A DNA stretch of 64,000 nt from Sinohyriopsis cumingii. Its lineage: Eukaryota > Mollusca > Bivalvia > Unionida > Unionidae. The position numbers were made by a program, and so were the translations under genes. Of the stretch, positions 22,931-31,139 are shown piece after piece; the stretch's first letter is position 1, and the number at the start of each line of letters is the position of its first letter. The stretch is taken from positions 163,798,130-163,862,129 of the forward strand of contig CM068824.1 of the NCBI GenBank assembly GCA_028554795.2, in the 5' to 3' direction. Under the pieces are notes generated by a model that saw only the letters and a list, made by a program, of their open reading frames with translations, did not search any database and had not been told where the DNA came from.

Positions 22931-22965
22931 AAATGGTTTCAAGAGGATAGCCACCAACAAGAAAG

Positions 22966-23439
22966 ATGACTTCGACACTGCAAGAATTGAGTGAGAGACC
23001 CACTGCGAACTCCAAGTTCAAACCATATCATTTACCTATCTTCTTGACTGACTATTGTGATTGTGCCCGTCGATTGGAAACGTTTAAAAAATGTCCCACG
23101 GATAGGGAAGGTGTACCTACTTCGGATGTTTTAGCTAGAATATGATTTTTCTAGTTGGGACCTGAGACTGGATTGGGATACGAAGTACAATGTTTCAGTT
23201 GTGGTCTGAAGTTGCAAATGGATCGATGTATCTATAAAGATTCAGCTATTCTGGAACATACTCGATGGTCTCGGTACTGTCCTTACCTTCCTGTGGCCTT
23301 TCTACCCATTACACTACTTTACAGGTATGACAGTACCTTAGAGAAGGTAGTACCATTGTCCAGGAAGAAAAAAGGAAGACTTCCAAAACTAGGCATAAAA
23401 ATGGAACGACGTACAAGCTCGAGACTTCATTACAACTAG
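22966..23439 (+). pseudogene. BIR-domain (inhibitor-of-apoptosis-like) protein, first BIR
   Basis: ATG at 22,966, one frame to TAG at 23,437 (157 codons) with TGA and TAG at about 23,142-23,153. It encodes a BIR domain: RRLETFKKCP at its start, then the zinc ligands in VQCFSCGLK and LEHTRWSRYCPYL. The pattern is C-x2-C-x18-H-x6-C, close to the usual C-x2-C-x16-H-x6-C. A basic tail (SRKKKGRLPK) follows. In IAP proteins the BIR binds caspases or their activators and blocks cell death. Large DNA viruses of invertebrates often carry such genes. The frame continues beyond the stop into the next feature, so this may be the first domain of one longer protein; the TATA-like box after the stop argues for two genes. 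Confidence 0.8.
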
Positions 23440-24735
23440 TATAAAAAGGTACAACGTCCAAGACCGATAGTTCATTGTAACTACCATTGCCAAGTGAGAA
23501 AGACGAATTCTTTTAAACAGATCACACTATTCAAGTTCGGTGATTCTCAAGTGGAAGGCGATGCTGTAGCTTCCGATTGCAGGGATGCCGTACGCTCTGA
23601 CATCAGTGATTCAGTACCACATGGAAACTTTGCTATGACTACTGTTACTACAACTACACCTACCATGGAAAGTGATGCTGTGCTTGTCAAACCCGATTGT
23701 TGCAAAAGCGATGACACTCGTTATCGTGGACTCTTTATTAGTTTTCACTGTCTATGTCATCCTTCACGTGAAACCATGCGTCTACCACCCTAGGCATGTT
23801 ATCCAACCCTAGGTGAACTTCTGCGGATTTCACCGTACCCTATTCAAAATGAGCCTGTGACGAATATTCATCCCCTGTGCGTTTGCCTGAATACTGTGAC
23901 TTTGAAAGTCGATTCCAAATCTTTCGAGGAAAATGACCTAAATATCTGGGAGGACCTACCCCTGAAGAATTAACCAGAGCCGGATTTATCTACTTGGGCG
24001 AAGGTGATAAAGTCAAGTGCTTGCGGTGTGTCTCGTTACGAGTGGTAGCAGAAAGATTCCGCTTACCTGGAACATGCTCGATAAACTCGGGATTGTCACT
24101 ATCTACCTTTAGTGGGACGACCTCAGTAATCTTTGGATGGATACTTTGCAAGAGAACATTAGTAGTTCGCCTATGGAGTTGAGAGAACGTGTTTACTGAG
24201 AATTGATTAAAAAATAAGTCCAACGCAAAGAACAATTGCATCCGCTACGTCACCAATTTTGGAACCACTGGTACCTGAATGGTATAAGAGGAATGAAAAC
24301 ATTCCATCGGGCAGACATTGTTGAACTGGACGAAGACCAGAAGACTTAGGTGGCTACTCATCCTACTACTTACAAGGTGGCCATACAACATCGAATTCCA
24401 ACGGAAGAGTTAAAGGTATACCAAAATCTTTCACGCTATCAAATTTTCTCTGTAAAGGAAAGTTCTGTGCGGTGTTTAACGTGTAAACTAGTGACTAAAC
24501 AATTTGGATACGACAAAGAAGGTATAAAAACGGATCACCATGCCATGGCCTTTTTCACTCGTGATACAACGATTGCCGTGGAAGGCAATCAATGGCAGTA
24601 TTCAGACAGTGGACAATTACCAACACTTATTATGATAACTGAATTTGGGTTGTCGTGTAGTGTGTGTCTTAGTGATATGCTTTCTGAGATTTCGTTTAAC
24701 AGCCGATTCCTTGTGGGCTTTGTACAGTGAGGTAC
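23440..24735 (+). pseudogene. second BIR region, with a further BIR-like segment
   Basis: TATAAAAAGG lies directly after the preceding stop (23,440-23,449). A Ser/Thr/Asp-rich linker frame runs from about 23,450 to 23,790. A second BIR starts in another frame: EYCDFESRFQ, PTPEELTRAGFIYLGEGDKV, CLRC (23,880-24,030). It finishes one frame over with DSAYLEHAR (about 24,060). A helical stretch follows (NLWMDTLQENI, then a Lys/Gln-rich helix). The frame from about 24,220 to 24,728, broken by TAG at 24,347, encodes YQIFSVKESSVRCLTCKLV and, 17 residues after its CxxC, a His pair, resembling a degenerate third BIR. CSVCLSDML near the end is not enough to call a RING domain. Two clear BIRs and one doubtful; frameshifted and inactive. 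Confidence 0.65.
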
Positions 24736-24748
24736 CGCCAAAACTAAC

Positions 24749-25015
24749 ATGAAAGTGGTATCTTTAAATGTCCACGAGAAACTCATTCTGTTAAAAGCGT
24801 TGTGCCTTCATCTGGATACTTCTCGACCTCTACGGGAAAAAAGATTCGTCAACGTTTAGGTACTGAAGATGTGTACGACGATGTGTGTATAGCTTATGAC
24901 TTACACCCTTACGGGCAAGGTGTACGTGACTGAAAAGTTAGGGATTCGAGGCTTGGACCAAAGAAGTGGCCAATTATGCCCAAACGTCCAGTGAAAAAGT
25001 AACTTTTAAACCTGT
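24749..25015 (+). pseudogene. small unidentified Maverick gene
   Basis: ATG at 24,749 opens 36 codons (MKVVSLNVHEKLILLKALCL start). The coding look continues one frame over to about 24,933 (RLGTEDVYDDVCIAYDLHPYG), then GIRGLDQRSGQL in the third frame. This compact helical protein of about 90 residues could be a winged-helix type, but that is a guess. No family recognised. Confidence 0.3.
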
Positions 25016-25017
25016 GC

Positions 25018-25321
25018 TAGTGACAGTGTCAGAAAAAGAACCCGTCACCGAGGAAAACCACACCCTTCAGGACAAGACTGTCAATGACATTCCCGAAAGA
25101 CCATTCCGGAAGACACCTGTGTGACTGTACCAACCGTAGAGACTCTGAAAACATTATACACTGTCCCTAGGACACTACACATTCGTCAACATAAATGTTG
25201 TACAGTGACTTGTTTATATTCCACTTTGATCGTTTTGATGTGTATTTTAATGATGCACTTAACCATTTGGATTTTATGTATTTTTGTCGTTCGTGTTGTT
25301 CACATTCAAAGATCACAATAA
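25018..25321 (+). pseudogene. small protein with C-terminal membrane segment
   Basis: An acidic/polar stretch (VSEKEPVTEENH) is followed, after a stop at about 25,123 and a probable frame change, by CLYSTLIVLMCILMMHLTI and more hydrophobic residues. That is a single predicted membrane span, then a short basic end and TAA. AATAAA overlaps the stop (25,318-25,323) and could be a polyadenylation signal. The 26 bases at 25,185-25,210 recur exactly in the ATPase gene. Function unknown. Confidence 0.4.
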
Positions 25322-25404
25322 ATGTGTCCTGAAAAAAGTAAAAAAAACTCGTCTTGTCTTGTCTTGTCTGTCTTCTTGTCAAAAATGACATTCCCTGCTT
25401 TACT

Positions 25405-26137
25405 ATGGCCAACTCTGCTGTCTCTGCTCGCTCTTCCTCCCCTTTCAAAGTCATCGACGAAAACTTAGATTGTGCCACTTGTAGACCTTGTATCTTTGTC
25501 ATCCATTTAATATGTTAATTGCCGGACCCAGCGGTTCAGGCAAAACCGATTTTGTCAAACGTTTGATGGAACATAAACATCATTTGATCAATCGCCCACC
25601 TCAACGGGTCGAGTGGTGTTACAAAAAGTTGCAATCGGCGTACAGCCTCTTGCGAGAAAGTCAAGGCGATTCCATAGTCTTTGTGGAAGGCTTTCCTGGC
25701 GAAGACAACGGGATCGTGTCTGACCGCAGTCAACATAAATGTTGTACAGTGACTGGTAATCTTAGACGACATGTTAGGAGAAGACAAAGAAGAAATTAGA
25801 CTGTGGTTTACGCGCAAAGGACGGGCATCATCGAAATGCCAGTGTCATTTACACCACCCAAAATTTGTGTTAACAAAGTAAAGCCAATCGCACCATCAGT
25901 CTCAATGCTCATTACGTGGTCTTGCTTAAAAGTCCTAGATATAAATCGCATGTGCAAGTCTTAGGAACGCCTTGGCTGAACCATGTGTACAACCATGCCA
26001 CTCAAACCCCACACGGCTATTTACTCGTGGATTTCAAACCCACCCACCCCGATTATTTGCGATTTCGTACCCATCTGTTTCACCACTGGTGCCAATACGG
26101 AGGGCCTGTCGTGTACACGTCCCGGTCACCGACTTAA
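25405..26137 (+). pseudogene. FtsK/HerA-type genome packaging ATPase of Maverick
   Basis: The start at 25,405 gives an N-terminal piece; then the frame changes. Walker A is present as IAGPSGSGKTDFVKRL (about 25,515-25,565), followed by VEWCYKKLQSAYSLL and IVFVEGFPGED. Walker B is VILDDML in a different frame (25,756-25,776), then LWFTRKG. The C-terminal part (25,916-26,137) has LLKSPRYKSHVQVL and PHGYLLVDFKPTHPDYLRFRT, both usual for Polinton and adenovirus IVa2/FtsK-like packaging ATPases. In Maverick elements this enzyme pumps DNA into the capsid. A 26-bp exact duplication sits between Walker A and Walker B where the frame breaks. At least three frameshifts; inactive. Confidence 0.85.
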
Positions 26138-26186
26138 CAACAACAAAAATATATTCAAACCTCGAACACTCTCACATAGCGACAAC

Positions 26187-27049
26187 ATGACGTCCCTTCA
26201 TTCTCAGCTTTCCGTCAAATTGATTCGTTCCTTGTATGGCATTAGTTGCGAAAAGGATCCACAAACACGTACTCGTGTCTTAGCAGCCAGTCTCAGAGAA
26301 GTATTTCGGTGGTTAACGGTGACAGCAAGTCAATTACTGCAAGGCATCATTCACATTCCGCATCAAAGAAAACTTTTTTTGTTGTTGACAGAAACGAAGT
26401 AGCCATGACGCAACTGACGGGTCCTCGCATCGACATTCAAAGCAAAATGCAAATCATTTTGAAACCTGGAGGTAGCGGTTCTTCAGGAGGTGTCATAATT
26501 CGCTTCCAATGGGATCCCAATGCCCCCAAAGTCCTCCCCAAGAAAAAAACCCACACCCCGGCGTACCCAGAAAAAGAAAAAGAGCAACTGTGTCAAGACC
26601 AGGTCACAGCCTCAAAAAAGAAGTTTCCTGAAAACGGCTTCTACCCGCAAGTTAGGCACTTCGGCCAGGAAGCAACCTTACATCTCCAAGCCACGACTTG
26701 ACACGACTGTGACCGCGTATCCACTAGCCTCAGGTTCTTCCACTTCTCCGTTGCTGGTGATGCCAGCCAAGCCCAATTTGAGAGCCGTTCTTCATAATTT
26801 GACGAAACAATGGAAACCTGTGTCTCCAAGAACATCTCCTCTAGCGGTGACACACTTTACCTCTTTTGCTGCAGTGTTTTCTGCTCACAAAGTGCCTGCC
26901 TCCCCCCCCCAAAAAAAAGTATACGACAGATCGGGTATGTTATAGAATTTACTGGATTTATCCAAGCAAGAACTGTCCCGATTTATTCCTTTGCGAACCC
27001 CTTTATGACGCGTGATGCCTGTCATCAAGTTGATACGACGTAAAGACAT
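26187..27049 (+). pseudogene. basic virion/core-like protein
   Basis: Starts at 26,187 with a helical segment (LSVKLIRSLYGI, LREVFRWLTVTASQLL). It shifts frame near 26,330 to a segment with RIDIQSKMQIILKPGG and IIRFQWDPNAPKVLP, then shifts again near 26,520 to a Lys/Arg-rich part (SSPRKKPTPRRTQKKKK). The same last frame holds NLRAVLHNLTKQW and DLSKQELSRFIPLRTPL before the final TGA at about 27,049. It is about 285 codons with two shifts and two stops. The mixture of helical head, basic middle and defined tail suits a DNA-binding virion protein. Position after the ATPase fits the structural gene cluster. Confidence 0.4.
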
Positions 27050-27069
27050 CAAGTGGTGACGCATTCCAG

Positions 27070-27340
27070 TATAAAAAAGACCCGAGGCAAACGATATGAA
27101 TCAGTCCTTTTGTGCTCCTGAACGCCAATAGATCCCCGCTCAAAGAAGTGCACACCGTTGCCACCATCATCGTTCTCCTGTCCAAAAATGAAAAGGAAAA
27201 AGAAAAGGACAGTTTCGTCATCCCAAGAAAATGCTTAGCAAAGCATCAATGTCACCGTCAGAAAAGACCCTATCGTCCAGAAAAAGAAGCCAGAAAAGGG
27301 GAGGATTTTTTGGCATAGAACATACGGTCAATTAGTTTGA
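27070..27340 (+). pseudogene. tandem basic-protein gene, unit 1
   Basis: TATAAAAAA at 27,070, ATG at 27,096. The frame begins with a conserved SFCAPER leader, stops at once (TAG), and then continues in Arg/His/Lys-rich code (AQRSAHRCHHHRSP). A segment with SMSPSEKTL then follows. It aligns with units 2-4 in both promoter and coding part. Probable DNA-condensing (protamine- or adenovirus core-like) protein; this copy is broken. Confidence 0.55.
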
Positions 27341-27378
27341 ACAAAACCTTGAATAAAAACTTTTATATAAAAAAAATT

Positions 27379-27661
27379 TATAAAAAGTCGCGTGTCAAGC
27401 CATGGACTTCAGTACAATTTTGTGTGTGCTTCTGAACGCCCAAAGATGTTCCCAAAGATGCCCCCTCAAAGAAGTGGACACCGTCACCATCGTCGTTTTC
27501 CTGTCCAAAAAAGGAAAAGGAAAAAGAAAAGGACAGTCTCGTCATCTGAAAAAACGCTTCGACAAGCAGTGACGTCTACCCCTGAAAAAACGCATTCATC
27601 CAAAGAAAAAGAGGAGGAAAAGAAGGATTTGTTTTCACTGCTTCTCAGAAAAATAAGATAA
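27379..27661 (+). CDS. tandem basic-protein gene, unit 2
   Basis: TATATAAAA and TATAAAAA boxes at 27,364-27,386. The open frame from ATG 27,446 to TAA 27,661 gives 71 residues: PPQRSGHRHHRR, PVQKRKRKKKRTVSSSEK, then a Ser/Lys/Glu region and a hydrophobic-basic end (DLFSLLLRKIR). The conserved leader upstream (ATG 27,402, reading FSTILCVLL) lies in another frame, so a 1-base shift near 27,430 may have shortened the protein. Strong positive charge indicates binding to DNA. This is the most complete of the four units; unit spacing is about 280-310 bp. Confidence 0.55.
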
Positions 27662-27841
27662 AAGGACGCATATGAAGCGATGGACTTTAGTGCATTTTTG
27701 TGTGTGTGTGCTCTGGAACGCCCAAAGATGTCACCTCAAAGAAGTGTAAACCACCACCATCGTCGTCCGTTTATCCAAAAGGAAAAGGAAAAAGAAAAGG
27801 ACAGTTTTGACATCCCAAAAAATCGCTTAGCCACGTATTGA
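27657..27841 (+). CDS. tandem basic-protein gene, unit 3
   Basis: GATAAAAGG at 27,657, ATG at 27,680, stop at 27,839. The 53-residue frame keeps leader and body together: DFSAFLCVCALERPKMSPQRS then NHHHRRPFIQKEKEKEKD. Compared with unit 2 it lacks two A residues in the A-rich stretch, which shifts it into an early stop. Past the stop the old frame remains similar to unit 2 up to about 27,950. Shows what the intact N-terminus looks like. Confidence 0.5.
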
Positions 27842-27960
27842 CATACCCTGAAAAGACACAGACTTCTAAAGAAGAATATGATCAACCAAAGGGGAGGATT
27901 CTTTGGCGATCTTGGAAAACAAATCATCACCTTTTTGACGAAGCGATAGTCCAACGAAAA

Positions 27961-28277
27961 GATAAAAGGGCGTGTACCAAGTCATTTAAGTAAGTGTACT
28001 TTTGGTGTGTGTCCCGGAACCACCCAACAAACAAACATACAAAGATGTACCCCCCCCCCCCCGAAGACATCTTTCTTCAAGGAAAAAAAAAGAAAAGACT
28101 TCCTCCTCGTTGAGTCAAAGATTGGAACATGTTGACCTCATGTCCAAAGCTTCTCGACTCATGCGAAGAAAACTCACTCAAACTACCTCGAAAGACGTCA
28201 TCGATACCATGCGTGAATGTTGTCTGAATGTCTTGAAAGGTACGATACCTTTTCTCCACATCAGAAAAAAAGCTTAG
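27961..28277 (+). CDS. tandem basic-protein gene, unit 4, diverged
   Basis: GATAAAAGGG at 27,961 with a similar leader (VCVPEPPNKQ). The frame runs to 28,277 with poly-Pro from a (C)14 run, then SSRKKKEKTSSSLSQRLEHV and a helical Arg/Lys region (ASRLMRRKLTQTTSKDVIDT). The C-terminal half is unlike units 2-3, so this unit fuses the family leader to another basic protein, or represents the ancestral longer gene. Confidence 0.45.
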
Positions 28278-28846
28278 ACAAACATCGACACCAAATGTTC
28301 AAACAAAATCTCCATCCGTCATTAGAAAAAGATGTTGGTCCGATTTTTATCCCTGTTAGGATCTATTGGCAAAGCAATAGTAGGACCCACGTTGGAACTC
28401 CTAGGAGGTATTTTACCCATGCTTCCAAGATAAAATTGGCCAAGATGTTAAAATGGACCTCTGGAGTTTCTCAGACGTGACCATTGAAATCCGAAGGAAG
28501 GACGAAAACTGTCTTTAGTGGCTTACAAACGGACCCCGCATTTACCTCCCAATCCTCATTTGACCGAGATGTCCCAATTACAACACGAATTGCAATCGTC
28601 GATGGATCGCAGCGATTGGTCGGGTTAAAAAGATTATGTCCAATTCTTCTTCGACAGAAGTCAAAAAAAGAAGGGAAACCAGAAGTGAAAAACGAAAAGA
28701 AGACCAAAGCCACCCCATTACTACCACCACCGCCACCACTACCCTCGATTTCTACTCCCGTGGCACGTGGGACACGTAAATCCGATTCCAAAAAACTATC
28801 TCGGCCCATAAAAAGTATCATCAGCGATGAGTGCGTGACTTATTAA
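28278..28846 (+). pseudogene. decayed continuation, structural protein
   Basis: Plus-strand coding look continues through several frames: LWSFSDVTIEIRRKDENCL at about 28,455-28,515, then a frame from 28,630 to 28,846 with Lys/Glu (KKRREKPEVKNEKKTK), a Pro run (PLLPPPPPLPSIS) and a basic end. Probably one gene of about 190 codons or the tail of unit 4, just before the integrase. Not recognised. Confidence 0.35.
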
Positions 28847-28849
28847 AAA

Positions 28850-29939
28850 ATGGAGAAGGTGTTAGCCGGCATTTAATACGATCCATCCCATCCTGCAGGT
28901 TAGGGCGGAGTTCAGAAATTGTATCGTGCTACCAAAACTCGACTAAAAAGTGTCCGTTTACTTCAAGTGCAACGACGGTTACAAAAACAATCCACGTACA
29001 CTTTACATAAACCCATTCGACGAATCTTTTCCAGAAGTCGCATCCGAGTGGAGAACCTCTATCATCAAAGGCAAGCCGATTTAGCCGAAGTCTCTCATAT
29101 GGCCACCTACAATCGTGGCTATAAATATTTGTTTTGTGTCATCGACGTCTTTTCTAAATTTGCCTGAGTCGTGCCATTAACTTCTAAATCAAGCAGTGAG
29201 TTAGTGCGAGCCCTCAAACTGATGTTGAGACAAAGCGTTTGTCACTCTCTTCGATGGGAAACCGACATAGGCGCCGAATTTCTGAACCAAGCTTTCCAAA
29301 AAGAATTAAAGAAACGAGACATTCATTTGCTGACCACCGAGAACCAAAAGCCAAAACCAGCATCGTGGAATGTTTTCAACGCACTTTGAAAGAACGCATG
29401 TGGAAATATTTTACGCATTAACATACTCTCAGGTGCATCGATGCCTTACCTCACCTGGTCCAAGTGTACAAACAATCTTACTGTGCCTCCGAAGAAGTGA
29501 CTCTCGACAACGAAGTGACTGTTTTTGAGCGCCTGTTTGGTACGTCCCCAAGAAAGGTGGAGTGTTGGCAACAGGAGATTGGGTGCGCATTGGCAAAAGC
29601 AAACTCATTTTCGACAAAGGTTACTTATCCAACTGGACCACTGAATTGTTTCGTGTCATTGGATCAGTGCGTGACCGTCATCCTGCCGTCCATAAACTGG
29701 AAGACATGAACGGTGAAGTGTTAAAAGGAACTTTTTATTTGCCCGTTTTACAACGCGTGACTAAGAAAGAAGGCGAAGTGTACGACATCGAAAGCATTCT
29801 CAAACGAAGTACCCGAAAAGTTGGAAAACGACGTGTCAAAGAAGTCAAAGTACGTTGGAAATGATATCCGTCGAGTTTTGACTCTTGGATCGACGCTGTA
29901 CCTAAAAGCAAATCGTCTTTTTCTGCCAAATCTTTGTAG
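28850..29939 (+). pseudogene. int: retroviral-type integrase of Maverick with C-terminal chromodomain
   Basis: ATG at 28,850; the N-terminus with YDPSHP and GGVQKLYRATK is usual for Maverick (c-integrase type) proteins. Catalytic core: RQADLAEVS (first Asp), NRGYKYLFCVIDVFSKFA, ETDIGAEFLN (second Asp), and VECFQRTLKERMW in a neighbouring frame (Glu). The spacing fits D,D-35-E. The C-terminal part (29,562-29,939) has a GDWVRIGKSKLIFDKGY SH3-like segment and EVYDIESILKRSTRK plus VKVRWK, the signature of a chromodomain that can guide integration to chromatin. A stop replaces the residue after SKFA, and others break the frame. In the living element it inserts the linear DNA with short target duplications. 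Inactive here. Confidence 0.9.
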
Positions 29940-30195
29940 TGTATTGTGTCATCGGTGCTGCCATTGCCAATTTGAGTTTCCAGCAAGGAGAGAAACAATT
30001 GTGAACCATTTAACTGAGCAGTTGCATCAGTTACTTTATTCTTAATCCTTCCCTGAAATACTCCTTTAACGGGAACAACGGGTGCCTTGCGTCCAACGTC
30101 AGTCCCTCCCTCAACAGTCACCACTACAACAACAATTCTCTTTTAGACACTCCTATCACTTCGAGTGACCTCTCGGACAGCAGAACTCTGGAATT

Positions 30196-31024
30196 ATGAA
30201 AAACCAATTTTACTTAACGTTACCCAGTAACAGTTCCATGGAGGTGTTTCCCCACAATACATTTTGCAGTTTCACAGCCAAATGACCTCAGGCCATCTAA
30301 TTGGATCACGAAGCCCATTGGGAAGTGGCTTTGGTGGAAATGATTCACCCTACACAAATCGAAAACAGCATTGAATAGCAAAACACTTCTGAGGTCGAAG
30401 TTGAGAAGTGCAAGAGATAAAATCCCAACTGTAGATGACTCTAAGAAACGAAAAGTAATCTTCACTACTCCTTGGTACAAATATACTGTGAAAATTTCGG
30501 CAGGCTATTATTTTAACGGTCAACATTAGATATACCCGATATCTGACAGACTCAGTGCGATGTTTGGTAAAGCCTTGGAGACAAAACAAAAAAGCGTCTC
30601 CTTGGAGTACTATGAAGTAGCTTGTCATCTATTGCTGAAATTTCCAGATAACAAAACGTTGGTCATTCAATTTTGTGCCGAATTGTTTGATATTTTGGGT
30701 GGGAATGTCAAGATGATTCAGCCAGGTAAATCCGTACCGTTCGTCACCAGCAACTTGGATTTTGCGAAGTATTTTAGATCCCCTGTAGAACAGAACCAAG
30801 GACTCAGTTTGATTTGGTAAGGGTAAGTATCCATGCTGACCATGATGAAAACAGAAAAAACCAAGAAGACAAACCAAACGATGCAAGTGCGCACCCAGGA
30901 ACGTTTAACGCCCAAACCTCAAGAAACTAATCCTACGAAAGAGGGAAAGAACCAAACCATGGAAAAGAACAAATTGACAAACCAAAAGCAATCCCAGAGC
31001 AAGAGAACACACCACAGCCATTAA
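30196..31024 (+). pseudogene. Maverick capsid-associated protein, truncated
   Basis: The start KNQFYLTLPSNSSMEVFPHN (30,199 onward) is a motif I associate with a structural gene of Maverick elements, followed by HWEVALVEMIHP. Stops and a shift follow. At 30,560-30,820 SLEYYEVACHLLLKFPD and VTSNLDFAKYF are readable, then a Lys/Gln/Thr-rich tail to 31,024. Full-length relatives, as I recall them, are much longer, so the middle is probably deleted. Whether it is the penton-like minor capsid or another virion protein cannot be decided from motifs alone. No separate double-jelly-roll major capsid gene was seen. Confidence 0.5.
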
Positions 31025-31139
31025 CACACCCTCTTCGTCACCTGTGGTAACTCCAACACCATCAACCTCAGCACGAAAAGCATTGCATTGACCCTGACGA
31101 AAAGTCAGTCAGCCGCCTTCCAAATAATCAGACCAAAAA

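Noticed and set aside
24600-24735. RING finger at the end of the BIR region (CSVCLSDML)
   Set aside because: Only one CxxC is visible; the further Cys/His pairs of a RING are not found in any frame nearby.
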